DNA of 64,000 bases from Actinomadura rifamycini DSM 43936 (GTDB taxonomy: Bacteria > Actinomycetota > Actinomycetes > Streptosporangiales > Streptosporangiaceae): NCBI RefSeq assembly GCF_000425065.1, contig NZ_AULB01000015.1, positions 1 to 64,000 of the forward strand, read 5' to 3'. Under the pieces are notes generated by a model that saw only the letters and a list, made by a program, of their open reading frames with translations, did no database searches and had not been told where the DNA came from. Of this stretch, positions 25,686 to 34,420 are shown piece by piece (the stretch's first letter is position 1; every line of letters begins with the position of its first letter). A program made the position numbers and the translations under genes.

Positions 25686-26906
25686 ATGAGGACCCGCATC
25701 CAGACCGTCCTGCTCGCGCTGCTGGTGACCGCGGGGGTGCTCGCCCTGCCGCCGCTGCGGGCGTCCGCCGCGGACCCGCGGGACGCCGCGCCCGTCCGGC
25801 TGCCCGCCCCGACCGGGCCGTTCGCGGTCGGCACCGCCGCGGTGCACCTCGTCGACCGCGACCGCCCCGACCCGTGGCGGCCCGGCCGGGCCCGCGAGCT
25901 GATGGTGAGCGTCTGGTACCCGGCGGCGCCCGGCGGGCGCGGACCGGTGCCGCAGATGACGCCGAAGGCCGCGGCGCACTTCGGGTCCGCCGCGGGCGCC
26001 GGGACGCTCAACCTGGGCGTCCCCGCCGGGACCGCCGACTGGGGCGCGACCGTCGGCGCCGCCCGCGCCGGCGCCCCCGCCGACCGCCGCGCCGGGCGGC
26101 TCCCGGTCGTCCTGTACTCGCCGGGCCTCGGCGACCCGCGGACGTGGAACACCGCGCTCGTCCAGGACCTCGCGAGCCGCGGCTACGCGGTGGTGGCGAT
26201 CGACCACACCTACGAGGCGTCCGAGGTCGAGTTCCCCGGCGGACGGCTCGTCCCGAGCGACCTGCTCGCCGCGCCGCCGCCCTCCGCCCCCGGGGAGATC
26301 GCCGCGCTGCTGAAGAAGGTCATGGCGGCCCGGGTCGCCGACACCCGCTTCGTCCTGGACGAGCTGCCGCGCCTCGGCCGCCGCGCCGGCGCGGATCTCG
26401 ACACCCGCCGCGTCGGCATGGCCGGGCACTCGGCCGGAGGGTTCACCGCCGCGCAGGCCATGCACGACGACCGGCGCATCCGCGCGGGGATCAACATGGA
26501 CGGGCAGATGGACTTCCCCGGTGAGCTGAGCGGCGTCGCTCGGAACGGGCTCGACCGGCCGCTGCTGTTCATGCAGGCGGAAGGCGACGGTGCCACCGGC
26601 CACCGCGACGTCCCGTCCTGGGCGGCGTTCTGGGGCGCGACGCGCGGCTGGACGGCGAACGTGCTGGTCCGCGGGTCGCGGCACGCGTCGTTCACGGACG
26701 CGTCGGCCGTGCTGCCCGCGCTCGCCCGCCGGGGCGCCGAGCCGACCGGGGGGCTCGCCGCCGTCCTCGGCACCGTCCCGCCGCACCGGACGACCGCCGT
26801 CCAGCGCGCCTACGCGGCCGCGTTCTTCGACCGGTGGCTGCGCGGCCGCGACGGCGCGCTGCTGGACGTCCCGTCCCCGTTCCCCGGCGTCCGCTACGAA
26901 CGCTGA
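25686..26906 (+). CDS. secreted alpha/beta hydrolase (PAF-acetylhydrolase/lipase-like)
   Basis: 406 residues. Signal peptide at residues 1-28 ending ASAA. The hydrolase domain has LPVVLYSPGLGD (oxyanion strand), nucleophile elbow GHSAGG, DMD/DGQMDFPG and catalytic His in SRHASFTD. This order matches the platelet-activating-factor acetylhydrolase II-like lipases of Streptomyces. It would cleave ester bonds of lipids or polyesters outside the cell. Single gene; nothing nearby suggests the substrate. Confidence 0.85.
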   Translation: MRTRIQTVLLALLVTAGVLALPPLRASAADPRDAAPVRLPAPTGPFAVGTAAVHLVDRDRPDPWRPGRARELMVSVWYPAAPGGRGPVPQMTPKAAAHFGSAAGAGTLNLGVPAGTADWGATVGAARAGAPADRRAGRLPVVLYSPGLGDPRTWNTALVQDLASRGYAVVAIDHTYEASEVEFPGGRLVPSDLLAAPPPSAPGEIAALLKKVMAARVADTRFVLDELPRLGRRAGADLDTRRVGMAGHSAGGFTAAQAMHDDRRIRAGINMDGQMDFPGELSGVARNGLDRPLLFMQAEGDGATGHRDVPSWAAFWGATRGWTANVLVRGSRHASFTDASAVLPALARRGAEPTGGLAAVLGTVPPHRTTAVQRAYAAAFFDRWLRGRDGALLDVPSPFPGVRYER

Positions 26907-26957
26907 GGAGCGGAACGCCCGGAAGATCCTCATCTGCCGCCGCTAGCTTCGCGGCCC

Positions 26958-27065
26958 ATGGACCACGGAACCACCGGCCTGCCGGGCACTCCGCCGCAGG
27001 CCGCCCCACGCCCCCGCTCCCCCCTCCGGCCGCCTCGCCGTCCGCCTCCGGTGAGAGCGCGATGA
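26958..27065 (+). CDS. possible small leaderless ORF (35 codons)
   Basis: TAGCTT (26944-26949) lies eight bases before an ATG that opens 35 codons rich in Pro and Arg. No Shine-Dalgarno and no good -35. Composition alone could explain it, so it is recorded only because the gap between the secreted hydrolase and the next gene is otherwise empty. Confidence 0.15.
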   Translation: MDHGTTGLPGTPPQAAPRPRSPLRPPRRPPPVRAR

Positions 27066-27087
27066 GAGGTTCCTCATCCGCGCGCCG

Positions 27088-28347
27088 TCAGTCCTGCCAG
27101 TAGAACAGCAGGTCGCGGACCCGCAGCGGCCCCCGGTCGCCGAAGAAGTAGACGTGCAGCCCCTCGACCACGGTCTCGGCGAGCGCCCCGTCCACGCACG
27201 TGAAGCCCGCCGCCCGCAGGACCTCCCGGGGACTACCGTCCCGGCACTCGGCGAACGGCCCGAGCGTGCTGACGTGGACGGTCCCGGCGGCCGTCTCCAC
27301 GACGTGGAAGGTGTCGTGGCCCGTCCCCCGGACGGCCGCCTCGGGCCGCGGGTCCCCCGGCTCCAGGCCCGCGCCGGCGAGCGCCCGGACGGCGCGGCGG
27401 AGGTCCGCCTCCGCCCGCCCGTCCGGTTCCGGTTCGAGCAGCGCGGCCTCGACCAGCCACCGGGGGTCGGTGCCGCGCTGCCCGGGGACGTGGCGGCGGA
27501 CGATCGCCGCGCGCACGTCCGCCGGAACCCCCGGCAGCTCCACCCGCGGCGAACCGAGCCCCTCCCAGGCCGCCCGGACGCCGTGGCCGCGCCGATGCAG
27601 CACCGCGAGCGCCCACAGGTGCCCGGGGACGCGCCGCCGCACCATCCCCCACAGCCGCTCGTCGCCGCCGTCCGCCTCGGCGAGCAGCTCGTACGCCTGC
27701 CGGGCCACCATGGTGGAGGCGTCCCCGAGGGACGCGGCGACGTCGCCGCCCTCCCGCCACCGCAGCCGCACCCCGAGCAGCCGCTCCTCCGCCGTCGCCC
27801 CGCCGGCCGCGAGGTCCGCCGCGGACGCGGCGCCGAACTCGGCGAGCACCGCCCGCAGGCCGCACACCCCGACCAGCGCGTCGAGGGCCCGCTCACCCTG
27901 CACGCGCAGATGCGTCCACGGGTCCGCGGCCAGCACCGCGAGGCGCCGCGCCGTGCCCAGCTCACCCAGCCGCGCCCGCGCCCCGGTGACCGCCGCGTCC
28001 GCCCCGTGCCAGGGCTCCCGCCCGTCCTGCTCCCGAAGCCAGGCGAGCAGCTCGTCCGAGTGCGCGCGTCCCGGCTCGCTCAGCGCCGCCAGGACCGCCG
28101 CCCGCAGCAGCCCGTGGCCGCCGTCGTCCCGGACGTACGCGAACAGCTCCGCCGCCCGCCCGTCCGGCACCCGCCCGGCCAGCGCGAGAGCGCACCCCGA
28201 CCGGCGCCACCACGGCTCCGCCGGGTCGAGCACGGCGTCGGCCAGGACGTCCGCCGGGACCGACGCCGTCCGCCGCGCGAGGCTCTCCGGCGGCTCCCGC
28301 CGCACCGCGGGCGAGGGGATGAGGTCGTGTACGCGCTCCCGTGTCAC
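27088..28347 (-). CDS. HEAT-repeat-like protein of unknown function
   Basis: 419 residues from GTG 28347 (an ATG 12 codons upstream is possible). Rich in Ala/Leu/Arg helices with an about 30-35-residue spacing (WRRSGCALALAGRVPDGRAAELFAYV, LLRAAVLAALSEPGRAHS, LRVQGERALDALV), as in HEAT or Armadillo arrays. The C-terminal about 70 residues (HDTFHVVETAAGTVHVSTLGPF, then GLHVYFFGDRGPLRVRDLLFYWQD) look like a separate beta domain. No enzyme motif. Similar leucine-rich HEAT-like proteins are common and unassigned in actinomycetes. Confidence 0.75.
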   Translation of the reverse strand: MTRERVHDLIPSPAVRREPPESLARRTASVPADVLADAVLDPAEPWWRRSGCALALAGRVPDGRAAELFAYVRDDGGHGLLRAAVLAALSEPGRAHSDELLAWLREQDGREPWHGADAAVTGARARLGELGTARRLAVLAADPWTHLRVQGERALDALVGVCGLRAVLAEFGAASAADLAAGGATAEERLLGVRLRWREGGDVAASLGDASTMVARQAYELLAEADGGDERLWGMVRRRVPGHLWALAVLHRRGHGVRAAWEGLGSPRVELPGVPADVRAAIVRRHVPGQRGTDPRWLVEAALLEPEPDGRAEADLRRAVRALAGAGLEPGDPRPEAAVRGTGHDTFHVVETAAGTVHVSTLGPFAECRDGSPREVLRAAGFTCVDGALAETVVEGLHVYFFGDRGPLRVRDLLFYWQD

Positions 28348-28390
28348 GGGCGGATCGTCGCGCGCGGACGCCGCCCGGCGCAACGGCGTC

Positions 28391-28855
28391 TCAGGACCCG
28401 GCGACGCCCGGCGGGAAACCGCCCGTCGCGATCGGCCCCCACCCCTCGACGGTGATCCGGATCAGCGACTTGTTCTGCCGCTCCATCGCCCGGCGGTAGT
28501 CGTCCCAGTCGGGGTGCTCGCCGGCGATGCCGCGGTAGTACTCGACGAGCCCGTCGAGCGCCGCCGGCATGTCGACGACCTCCGCGCGGCCGTCCACCTG
28601 CACGTACGGGCCGTTCCAGTCGTCGGACAGCACGCAGATCGACACCCGGGGCTCGCGGCGGGCGTTGCGCGCCTTCGCGCGGTCCGGGTACGTCGACACG
28701 ACGATGCGTCCGGCGCCGTCCAGCCCGCACGTCACGGGCGACATCTGCGGACCGCCGCCGCCGCGCGTCGTGACGAGCACCCCGCGATGGCGCGGGCGCA
28801 GGAACTCCAGCAGCGCGTCGCGGTCGACGCGCTCGGCGGTGGCGATACGTGGCAT
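28391..28855 (-). CDS. pyridoxamine 5'-phosphate oxidase-fold (F420/FMN-type) protein
   Basis: 154 residues. Split-barrel flavin-binding fold: RGVLVTTRGGGGPQMSPVTCGLDGAGRIVVST, KARNARREPRVSICVLSD, YVQVDGRAEVVD. Matches small PPOX-class F420-dependent enzymes of actinobacteria, which reduce or bind F420, FMN or biliverdin-like ligands. The ATG has GAAGAGGGGCG before it. Physiological role not readable. Confidence 0.85.
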   Translation of the reverse strand: MPRIATAERVDRDALLEFLRPRHRGVLVTTRGGGGPQMSPVTCGLDGAGRIVVSTYPDRAKARNARREPRVSICVLSDDWNGPYVQVDGRAEVVDMPAALDGLVEYYRGIAGEHPDWDDYRRAMERQNKSLIRITVEGWGPIATGGFPPGVAGS

Positions 28856-28930
28856 GACGCCCCTCTTCCGACGGTTCGGCGGAGCCGTACGGCTCCCCGC
28901 CCGACCCTAGAAGCCCGGGCGGGGAACCCG

Positions 28931-29392
28931 TTACTCCATTCCGATCGGGGGCCGCCCGTCGAACCACACCGGCCGGACCGCCATCCGGCGGAACCGCCAG
29001 CCGTCCGCCGTCCGCACCGCCTCCGCGTCGAACCGGCCGCCGACGTCGAAGTGCGCGCCGGGCTCCTCCCCCCGGGCCGCCGCCGTCGACGCGAGGTGGA
29101 CGTGCACCATCAGCGCGTCCCACCGCACCGCCGCGCGGTCCCCGTCGAGGTCCACGATGTGGTTGGACGCGAGATGCTGCGTCCGCTCGAACCGCTCCAG
29201 GGCGACCCGCGTCGACTCCGCCAGCCCGTCCAGTCCGGCGGCCTCGCCCACCGGGGCCTCCATCGCGACGTCGGCCGTATGGAAGCGGCGCGCCCACGCG
29301 TCGTCGATGTTCCGCTCGTCCAGGCTCACCATGTACCTGCCGACCAGCTCGATGATGTCCATCCGGTCGATCAGTTCGCTCATCGTTGTCAT
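28931..29392 (-). CDS. SnoaL/NTF2-like protein
   Basis: 153 residues. SnoaL_4-like cone fold starting with IDRMDIIELVGRYMVSLDERNIDDAWARRF (N-terminal helices), central NHIVDLDGDRAAVRWDALM strands and a C-terminal DGWRFRRMAVRPVW strand. Members include bile-acid dehydratase-like and polyketide-cyclase-like proteins. Stands alone; divergent from the following methyltransferase. Start ATG 29392; an ATG three codons on is possible. Confidence 0.82.
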   Translation of the reverse strand: MTTMSELIDRMDIIELVGRYMVSLDERNIDDAWARRFHTADVAMEAPVGEAAGLDGLAESTRVALERFERTQHLASNHIVDLDGDRAAVRWDALMVHVHLASTAAARGEEPGAHFDVGGRFDAEAVRTADGWRFRRMAVRPVWFDGRPPIGME

Positions 29393-29507
29393 GCCACGAC
29401 GCTACGAACCGGCCGGGTCCCCGGGCATCGGTCAGGTGACTGGCGTCCCGACAGTGTTCCGCCCGGCATGCCCGAAACGGAGCAGCGGGGCCCCGCGGCC
29501 GGGCAAG

Positions 29508-30344
29508 ATGAAGATCGACAACCGGCATCGCGGCATGGAGCGGCTCGTGAACGACATTCCCGGCATCGACACGACCGTGCCGAGTTCGGCGCGGATCACC
29601 AACTACTGGCTCGGCGGCAAGGACAACTACCCCGTCGACCGCGAGGTCGGCGACGCGATCGCCCGCGTCCACCCCGACATCGTCACGATGGCGCGGCACG
29701 ACCGCGCGTTCATCGGCCGCTCCGTCCGGTACCTGGCGGGCGAGGCCGGCGTCCGCCAGTTCCTCGACATCGGCACCGGCCTGCCCACGCAGGACAACAC
29801 CCACGAGGTCGCGCAGCGCGTCGCCCCCGACTCCCGCATCGTCTACGTCGACAACGACCCGATGGTCCTCGCGCACGCCCGCGCCCTGCTCACCTCGACG
29901 CCCGAGGGCACGACCGCCTACATCGACGCCGACCTGCGCGAACCCGAGGCCATCCTCGAGAAGGCCCGCGAGAACCTCGACTTCGACCGGCCGATCGCCG
30001 TCATGCTCATCGGCATCCTGCAGCACATCGTCGACGACGCCGAAGCCGAGTCGATCGTCCGGCGGCTCCTCGACCCCCTGCCGTCCGGCAGCCACTTCGT
30101 CCTCGTGCACGACACCGCCGACTTCCACGGCCAGTCCGTCCTGGACGCCATGGACACCTTCATGGCCGAGGGCGGCCTGCCGATCTGCGCCCGCGACCAC
30201 GCGCAGATGAAGTGGCTGATGGACGGCCTCGACCTCGTCGAGCCCGGCATCGTGTCGACCGCCCGCTGGCGCGTCGGCCTCGACAGCCCGTGGGGCGAAG
30301 CCGAGAACGTCGCCCAGTACAGCGCCGTGGGCCGCAAGCCCTGA
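29508..30344 (+). CDS. DUF574 SAM-dependent methyltransferase
   Basis: 278 residues. Actinobacterial DUF574 (S-adenosyl methyltransferase) family: SSARITNYWLGGKDNYPVDREVGD is the family hallmark, FLDIGTGLPTQDNTHE the SAM loop, VYVDNDPMVLAHARALL the acidic strand 2 end, and IGILQHI motif IV. Target molecules are unknown for almost all members; genomes of this group carry many copies. Start at ATG 29508 or, equally plausibly, at ATG 29535. Confidence 0.9.
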   Translation: MKIDNRHRGMERLVNDIPGIDTTVPSSARITNYWLGGKDNYPVDREVGDAIARVHPDIVTMARHDRAFIGRSVRYLAGEAGVRQFLDIGTGLPTQDNTHEVAQRVAPDSRIVYVDNDPMVLAHARALLTSTPEGTTAYIDADLREPEAILEKARENLDFDRPIAVMLIGILQHIVDDAEAESIVRRLLDPLPSGSHFVLVHDTADFHGQSVLDAMDTFMAEGGLPICARDHAQMKWLMDGLDLVEPGIVSTARWRVGLDSPWGEAENVAQYSAVGRKP

Positions 30345-30348
30345 CCCG

Positions 30349-31386
30349 TCAGGCGGCCATGTCGAGCACGAACCGGTAGCGGACGTCGTTGCGCGCCAGC
30401 CGCCCCAGCGCGGCGTCCGCCTCCCGCGCCGGGACGACCTCGGTCTCGGCGACGATGCCGTGCCGGGCGCAGAAGTCCAGCATCTCCCGGGTCTCGCGGA
30501 CGCCCCCGCTGCCCGCCCCCGCCAGGTTCCTCGCCCCGACGATCAGGCTCATCGGGTCCACCCGGAGGTCCCCGCCGGGGATGCCGACCATGCACAGCGT
30601 CCCGTCCACGGCCAGCGCCGCCAGGTACGGCTCCAGCGCGTGCGGCGCCCCGACCGTGTCGATGATCAGGTCGCAGCGGCCCGCCTGCGCCGCCATCCGC
30701 CGCCCGTCCGACGCGAGGACGGCGTCGTCCGCGCCCAGCCGGCGCGCCTCGGCGACCTTCGCGGGCGACGACGTGAACTGGACGGTCTCGGCCCCCAGGG
30801 CACGCGCGAGCTTGAGCGCGACGTGCCCGAGCCCGCCCATGCCGACGACGCCGACCGTCCGTCCGGGCCCGGCGCCCCAGCGGCGCAGCGGCACCCACGT
30901 GGTGACGCCCGCGCACATCAGCGGCGCCGCGCCCGCCGGGTCCAGCCCGTCCGGCAGCGCGTGCACGAAGTGCTCGTCCGCGACGTACTCCGACGAGAAG
31001 CCGCCCCGGGTCGGCGAATCGTCGACCCGGTCGACGCCCCCGTAGGTGAGGGTGACGCCCTCCTCGCACCAGTTCTCCCGCCCCGCCCGGCAGGGCCCGC
31101 AGGCGCGGCACGAGTCGACGATGTTGCCCACCGCCACCCGGTCGCCGACCGCGAACCGCGTCACCCCGGACCCCGTCTCCGCGACCTCCCCCACGATCTC
31201 GTGGCCCGGCACGAGCGGGAACCCGGCGGGATCGCCGCCGCGCACCGCCGCCAGGTCGCTCGCGCACACCCCGCAGTACAGGACCCGCACCGCCACGTCC
31301 GTCCGCCGCAGCTCCCGCCGCTCGAACACCCACGGTTCGAGCCCCGCACCCGGTTCGCGGGCGGCCCATCCACTGACCTCACGCAT
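30349..31386 (-). CDS. zinc-dependent alcohol dehydrogenase (YahK/CAD-type)
   Basis: 345 residues. Medium-chain dehydrogenase: catalytic-zinc ligands in YCGVCASD and PGHEIVGEV, structural zinc Cys cluster in CRACGPCRAGRENWC, cofactor loop GMGGLGHVALKLA, and GVCASD/SEYV features of NADPH-dependent cinnamyl-alcohol/aldehyde reductases. Reduces aldehydes to alcohols in the cytoplasm. It sits 29 bases downstream of an SDR gene on the same strand, and both face away from a LysR gene that may control them. Confidence 0.88.
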   Translation of the reverse strand: MREVSGWAAREPGAGLEPWVFERRELRRTDVAVRVLYCGVCASDLAAVRGGDPAGFPLVPGHEIVGEVAETGSGVTRFAVGDRVAVGNIVDSCRACGPCRAGRENWCEEGVTLTYGGVDRVDDSPTRGGFSSEYVADEHFVHALPDGLDPAGAAPLMCAGVTTWVPLRRWGAGPGRTVGVVGMGGLGHVALKLARALGAETVQFTSSPAKVAEARRLGADDAVLASDGRRMAAQAGRCDLIIDTVGAPHALEPYLAALAVDGTLCMVGIPGGDLRVDPMSLIVGARNLAGAGSGGVRETREMLDFCARHGIVAETEVVPAREADAALGRLARNDVRYRFVLDMAA

Positions 31387-31415
31387 GGCACCACTCCGAT
31401 CTCGCAGCCCGGACG

Positions 31416-32138
31416 TCACCAAGGCAGTTCGCCCTCGTCGTTGAAGAAGCCGCCGGACGGTCCGCCGTCGGGGAGGGTCGCGAGGCGGATCGCGATCGCC
31501 GCGCCCTGCTCGGGCGTCCGGACGCCGCGGAAGCCGTTGAGGTCGGTCGCCGTGAAACCGGGGCAGCCCGCGTTGACCAGGATGCCCGTGTCCCGCAACT
31601 CCTTGGCGTACTGGACGGTCACGGCGTTCAGGAACGACTTCGACGGGGCGTACGCGGCGGAGATCGGGCCTGTGGCGTCGCCGCGCGCGCTCTGCAGCGT
31701 CAGCGAACCGACCATGCTCGACATGTTCACGATCCGCGGCGACGCCGAGCGGCGCAGCAGCGGAAGCATCGCGTTCGTGACGCGGATGACGCCGATGACG
31801 TTCGTCTCCACGGCCGCCCGCACCGTCGCGGGATCGACCGCCGTGGGCTCCTGCGGCCCGCCGCCGGTGATCGCGGCGTTGTTGACGAGCACGTCCAGGC
31901 CCCCGCGTCCGCCGACCAGCCCGGCGGCGGCCGTCACGCTCGCGTCGTCCGTCACGTCGAGGGGCACGCCGAACGCGTCGACGCCGTCCGCCCGCAGCTT
32001 CGCGACCGCGGCCTCGCGGCGCCCCGCGTCCCGGGCGCCGACCCCGACGGCCCAGCCGAGGGCGCCCAGCCCCGCCGCGATCTCGTACCCGATGCCCTTG
32101 TTCGCGCCGGTCACCAGCGCGGTCGTCCGTTCGCTCAT
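31416..32138 (-). CDS. SDR-family oxidoreductase
   Basis: 240 residues. TGANKGIGYEIAAGL cofactor loop typical of carbonyl-reductase-like SDRs, NNAAITGG, active-site Ser in MSSMVG, and AYAPSKSFLNA with Tyr and Lys. The C-terminus GGFFNDEGELPW is characteristic of this subgroup. First of two left-facing oxidoreductase genes; divergent from LysR with a palindromic site in the shared 94-base gap. Confidence 0.88.
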   Translation of the reverse strand: MSERTTALVTGANKGIGYEIAAGLGALGWAVGVGARDAGRREAAVAKLRADGVDAFGVPLDVTDDASVTAAAGLVGGRGGLDVLVNNAAITGGGPQEPTAVDPATVRAAVETNVIGVIRVTNAMLPLLRRSASPRIVNMSSMVGSLTLQSARGDATGPISAAYAPSKSFLNAVTVQYAKELRDTGILVNAGCPGFTATDLNGFRGVRTPEQGAAIAIRLATLPDGGPSGGFFNDEGELPW

Positions 32139-32189
32139 GTCGTCGATCCTCGCTCCGGAACCGGCGGAACCTCCAACACCGATCGGGTG

Positions 32190-32218
32190 CGCATCGATAC
32201 TCCGCGGGTATGGATGCG
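32190..32218. promoter_or_regulatory. LysR operator
   Basis: CGCATCGATAC, seven bases, GTATGGATGCG: 11-base arms with one mismatch, containing the T-N11-A type core of LysR-family sites. It lies in the divergent promoter region directly upstream of the likely -10 of the LysR gene. Confidence 0.7.
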
Positions 32219-32232
32219 GGTACCGTGGCAGC

Positions 32233-33072
32233 GTGGAGACACGGGAGCTGCGGTACTTCGTCGCCGTCGCGGAGGAGCTGCACTTCGGACGGGCGGCGCA
32301 GCGGCTCGGCATCGCGCAGCCGCCGCTCTCCCGCGCGATCCACCGGCTCGAACGCCGCCTCGGCGCCACCCTGCTGGAGCGCACCAGCCGCTCCGTCGCG
32401 CTCACCGAGGCGGGCCGGGTGCTCCTGCGGGAGGCCCGCGCGGCGCTGCACGCGGTCGACGCCGCCGAGCGCCGCACCCGCCGCGCCGCCGCGTCCCCCG
32501 GCGGGATCGTCCTCGCCACCAAGGCGGGCGCGAACGGCGAACTGCTCGCCAAGCTGCTCGACGCCTACGCCGCCGAACCGGACGCCGTCCCCGTCGAGGT
32601 GCTCCTGTCCGGCATCGGCGAGCAGGAGCGGGTGCTGCGCGACGGCCGCGCCGACGTGGCCCTGCTGCACCGCCCGTTCGACGACACGGCGGGCTTCGAC
32701 ACCGAGGACCTCGGCACCGAAGGCCAGGTCGTCCTCCTGCCCGCCGGGCACCCCCTCGCCGCCCGCCCCCGCGTCCGGATGGCCGAGGTCGCCGACCTGC
32801 CCGGCCTCCCCGTGCCCCGCTGGCCGAACCTCGACGGGACGTACCCGGACGGCCCGGGCCCCGAGGTCCGCGACCACACGCAGCTCACGCAGCTGATCGC
32901 GCTCGGCCGCGCGTCCGCGGTCGCCCCGGAGTCGTGCCGCTCCCACCTGCACACCGACGTCGCCACCGTCCCGGTCCTGGACGCCCCGCCGGTCACCACC
33001 GTCATCGCGTGGCCCCCGCACAGCCGCTCGAAAGCCGTCGCCGACCTCGTCCGAACCGCCACCCGCCTCTAG
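32233..33072 (+). CDS. LysR-family regulator
   Basis: 279 residues from a GTG. N-terminal winged helix ELRYFVAVAEELHFGRAAQRLGIAQPPLSRAIHRLE, then a shortened periplasmic-binding-type effector domain (VLLPAGHPLAARPRV, TQLIALGRASAVAPES). TACCGT ends six bases before the GTG, so the message is probably leaderless. It most likely activates the divergent SDR and alcohol dehydrogenase genes on sensing their substrate. Confidence 0.9.
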   Translation: METRELRYFVAVAEELHFGRAAQRLGIAQPPLSRAIHRLERRLGATLLERTSRSVALTEAGRVLLREARAALHAVDAAERRTRRAAASPGGIVLATKAGANGELLAKLLDAYAAEPDAVPVEVLLSGIGEQERVLRDGRADVALLHRPFDDTAGFDTEDLGTEGQVVLLPAGHPLAARPRVRMAEVADLPGLPVPRWPNLDGTYPDGPGPEVRDHTQLTQLIALGRASAVAPESCRSHLHTDVATVPVLDAPPVTTVIAWPPHSRSKAVADLVRTATRL

Positions 33073-33144
33073 GACGGCGTGACCGGCGCGTGACCGGGGC
33101 GACAGCGCGCGGGCGGAGCATGGCGATGTCCGGAAGGGAGCGCC

Positions 33145-33477
33145 ATGCACACCACCCTGAGCAAGCTCACCGCGACGGCCGCGGCCGCGGTCGCGCTCAC
33201 GTCCCTGTACCCCGCCGCCGCGCACGCGGGGCAGGCCGTCCGCTCGTTCGTCTACAAGGGGCAGACGTGCGAGGACCACAGCTACGACCGCACCGCGAGC
33301 TACCACTGCTGGGCGGGACCGCCCGACGCGCAGATGTACCAGACGCAGGCCAGGTGCAGCGACGGCTCCTACAAGCACGGCAACTACGAGTGGTACACCT
33401 CCAAGTACTTCTCGCTCGTGTCCTGCCCGCCGGGCACGTCCGTGACCTGGTCGCGTCCCGAACCCCAGTACGACTGA
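33145..33477 (+). CDS. small secreted Cys-containing protein
   Basis: 110 residues. Sec signal peptide to AAAHA (residue about 28). The mature 82 residues contain four Cys (CEDH, HCWAG, RCSDG, SCPPG) and many Tyr/Trp/Ser, suggesting two disulphides in an extracellular fold. GGAAGGGAG precedes the ATG. No family recognised. It is followed in 20 bases by another small secreted protein, and the two share a strong terminator. Confidence 0.75.
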   Translation: MHTTLSKLTATAAAAVALTSLYPAAAHAGQAVRSFVYKGQTCEDHSYDRTASYHCWAGPPDAQMYQTQARCSDGSYKHGNYEWYTSKYFSLVSCPPGTSVTWSRPEPQYD

Positions 33478-33497
33478 CACCGAGAAGGGACGATCCC

Positions 33498-33800
33498 GTG
33501 AAGGCACACGCACGAGCCGCCGCGGTCGCGGTCGCGGCCGCCTGCACTACGGGCCTCACCGCCCTCCCCGCCCACGCCGCCCCGGCCGTCGAGAAGGCCA
33601 CCTGCTCGACCTACCGGTCGTCGGACGGCAAGAGCATCGGCGTCAGCTGCGACGCGGGCCGCTACTACGTCGTCGGCACGGCGTGCGGCCCGGGCCACTG
33701 CACCACCATCGGCGGCCCCATCGTGGACGCGCCCGCCATCTCCTGGGCGCACGCCGGCAGCGGCTACTTCGGCGGCCCCATCCGAGCGGTCTTCGTCTGA
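33498..33800 (+). CDS. small secreted Cys-containing protein
   Basis: 100 residues from GTG with GAGAAGGGA upstream. Signal peptide ends at PAHAA (about residue 28). The mature chain has four Cys (ATCSTY, VSCDAG, TACGPGHC) and a Gly/Ser/Tyr-rich tail. Similar in size and Cys count to the preceding product but not obviously alignable. Function unknown; an extracellular or wall-associated role is inferred from the signal peptide only. Confidence 0.7.
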   Translation: MKAHARAAAVAVAAACTTGLTALPAHAAPAVEKATCSTYRSSDGKSIGVSCDAGRYYVVGTACGPGHCTTIGGPIVDAPAISWAHAGSGYFGGPIRAVFV

Positions 33801-33835
33801 GCCGTCCCGGTCACGGGCGCTCAAGCCGCTGGACG

Positions 33836-33873
33836 AGCCCCCTCGACCCCACAACCGGGATCGAGGGGGCTTT
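33836..33873 (+). terminator. strong intrinsic terminator
   Basis: AGCCCCCTCGA pairs perfectly with TCGAGGGGGCT over a 14-base loop that itself contains CCC/GGG, followed by TTTGT. Ends the two small secreted protein genes; may also serve the convergent gene. Confidence 0.85.
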
Positions 33874-33886
33874 GTCGTGCCGCCCA

Positions 33887-34348
33887 CTATTCGAGCCACG
33901 TCCCGTCGCGCATGATGACTCTGCCTCGGAGTTCCGGCTCACCACGCCAGGCGCGCACGGTCTCCGGCACCACGCGCACATACGAAAAGGGATCGCCTTC
34001 CGTACGCGGGTCCCACCCGAACTTGGCGGCGAAGGCATCCGCCGCTTCTCCGGGCACGTCCCGGTCCGGGAAGCACTCCGCCTCCCCCTGGAGAAGCACC
34101 ACGTCGAAGGAATCCGGTAGCGCCAGGCGCACGCGCGGCTCCTCCCGGACGTTCCGCGCGGTCGCGGAAGCCGCACCGGTGCACATCCACACCGCTCGCC
34201 CGTCCCACAGGAACCACAGCGGCACCTGGTGCGGGCCGTGATCAGGATGCGCCGTCGACACCCACATGTCCCGCTCGGCGCCGAGCCGTTCCAGAGTGTC
34301 GCGCCTACGCTCCGCCGTCAGGCGGCGAGCACTGCCCGTGGTCTGCAT
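33887..34348 (-). CDS. PPOX-class F420/FMN-dependent enzyme
   Basis: 153 residues. Split-barrel fold with MWVSTAHPDHGPHQVPLWFLWDGRAVWMCTG (strand pair and cofactor region), TARNVREEPRVRLALPD and VLLQGEAE. Related to TIGR03618-like F420-dependent oxidases. Convergent with the secreted-protein pair, across the terminator. Substrate unknown. Confidence 0.85.
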   Translation of the reverse strand: MQTTGSARRLTAERRRDTLERLGAERDMWVSTAHPDHGPHQVPLWFLWDGRAVWMCTGAASATARNVREEPRVRLALPDSFDVVLLQGEAECFPDRDVPGEAADAFAAKFGWDPRTEGDPFSYVRVVPETVRAWRGEPELRGRVIMRDGTWLE

Positions 34349-34420
34349 GACGATCGACCTTAACCAGCGGACTCACAAAGGCGCATGAGGCGAGAGACCT
34401 ACGCCCGGCGACCGATGAAC

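Noticed and set aside
26923..27091. Two similar AGATCCTCATC/GGTTCCTCATC boxes around the small ORF
   Set aside because: Short and imperfect, with no matching element elsewhere; not strong enough to call a repeat family.
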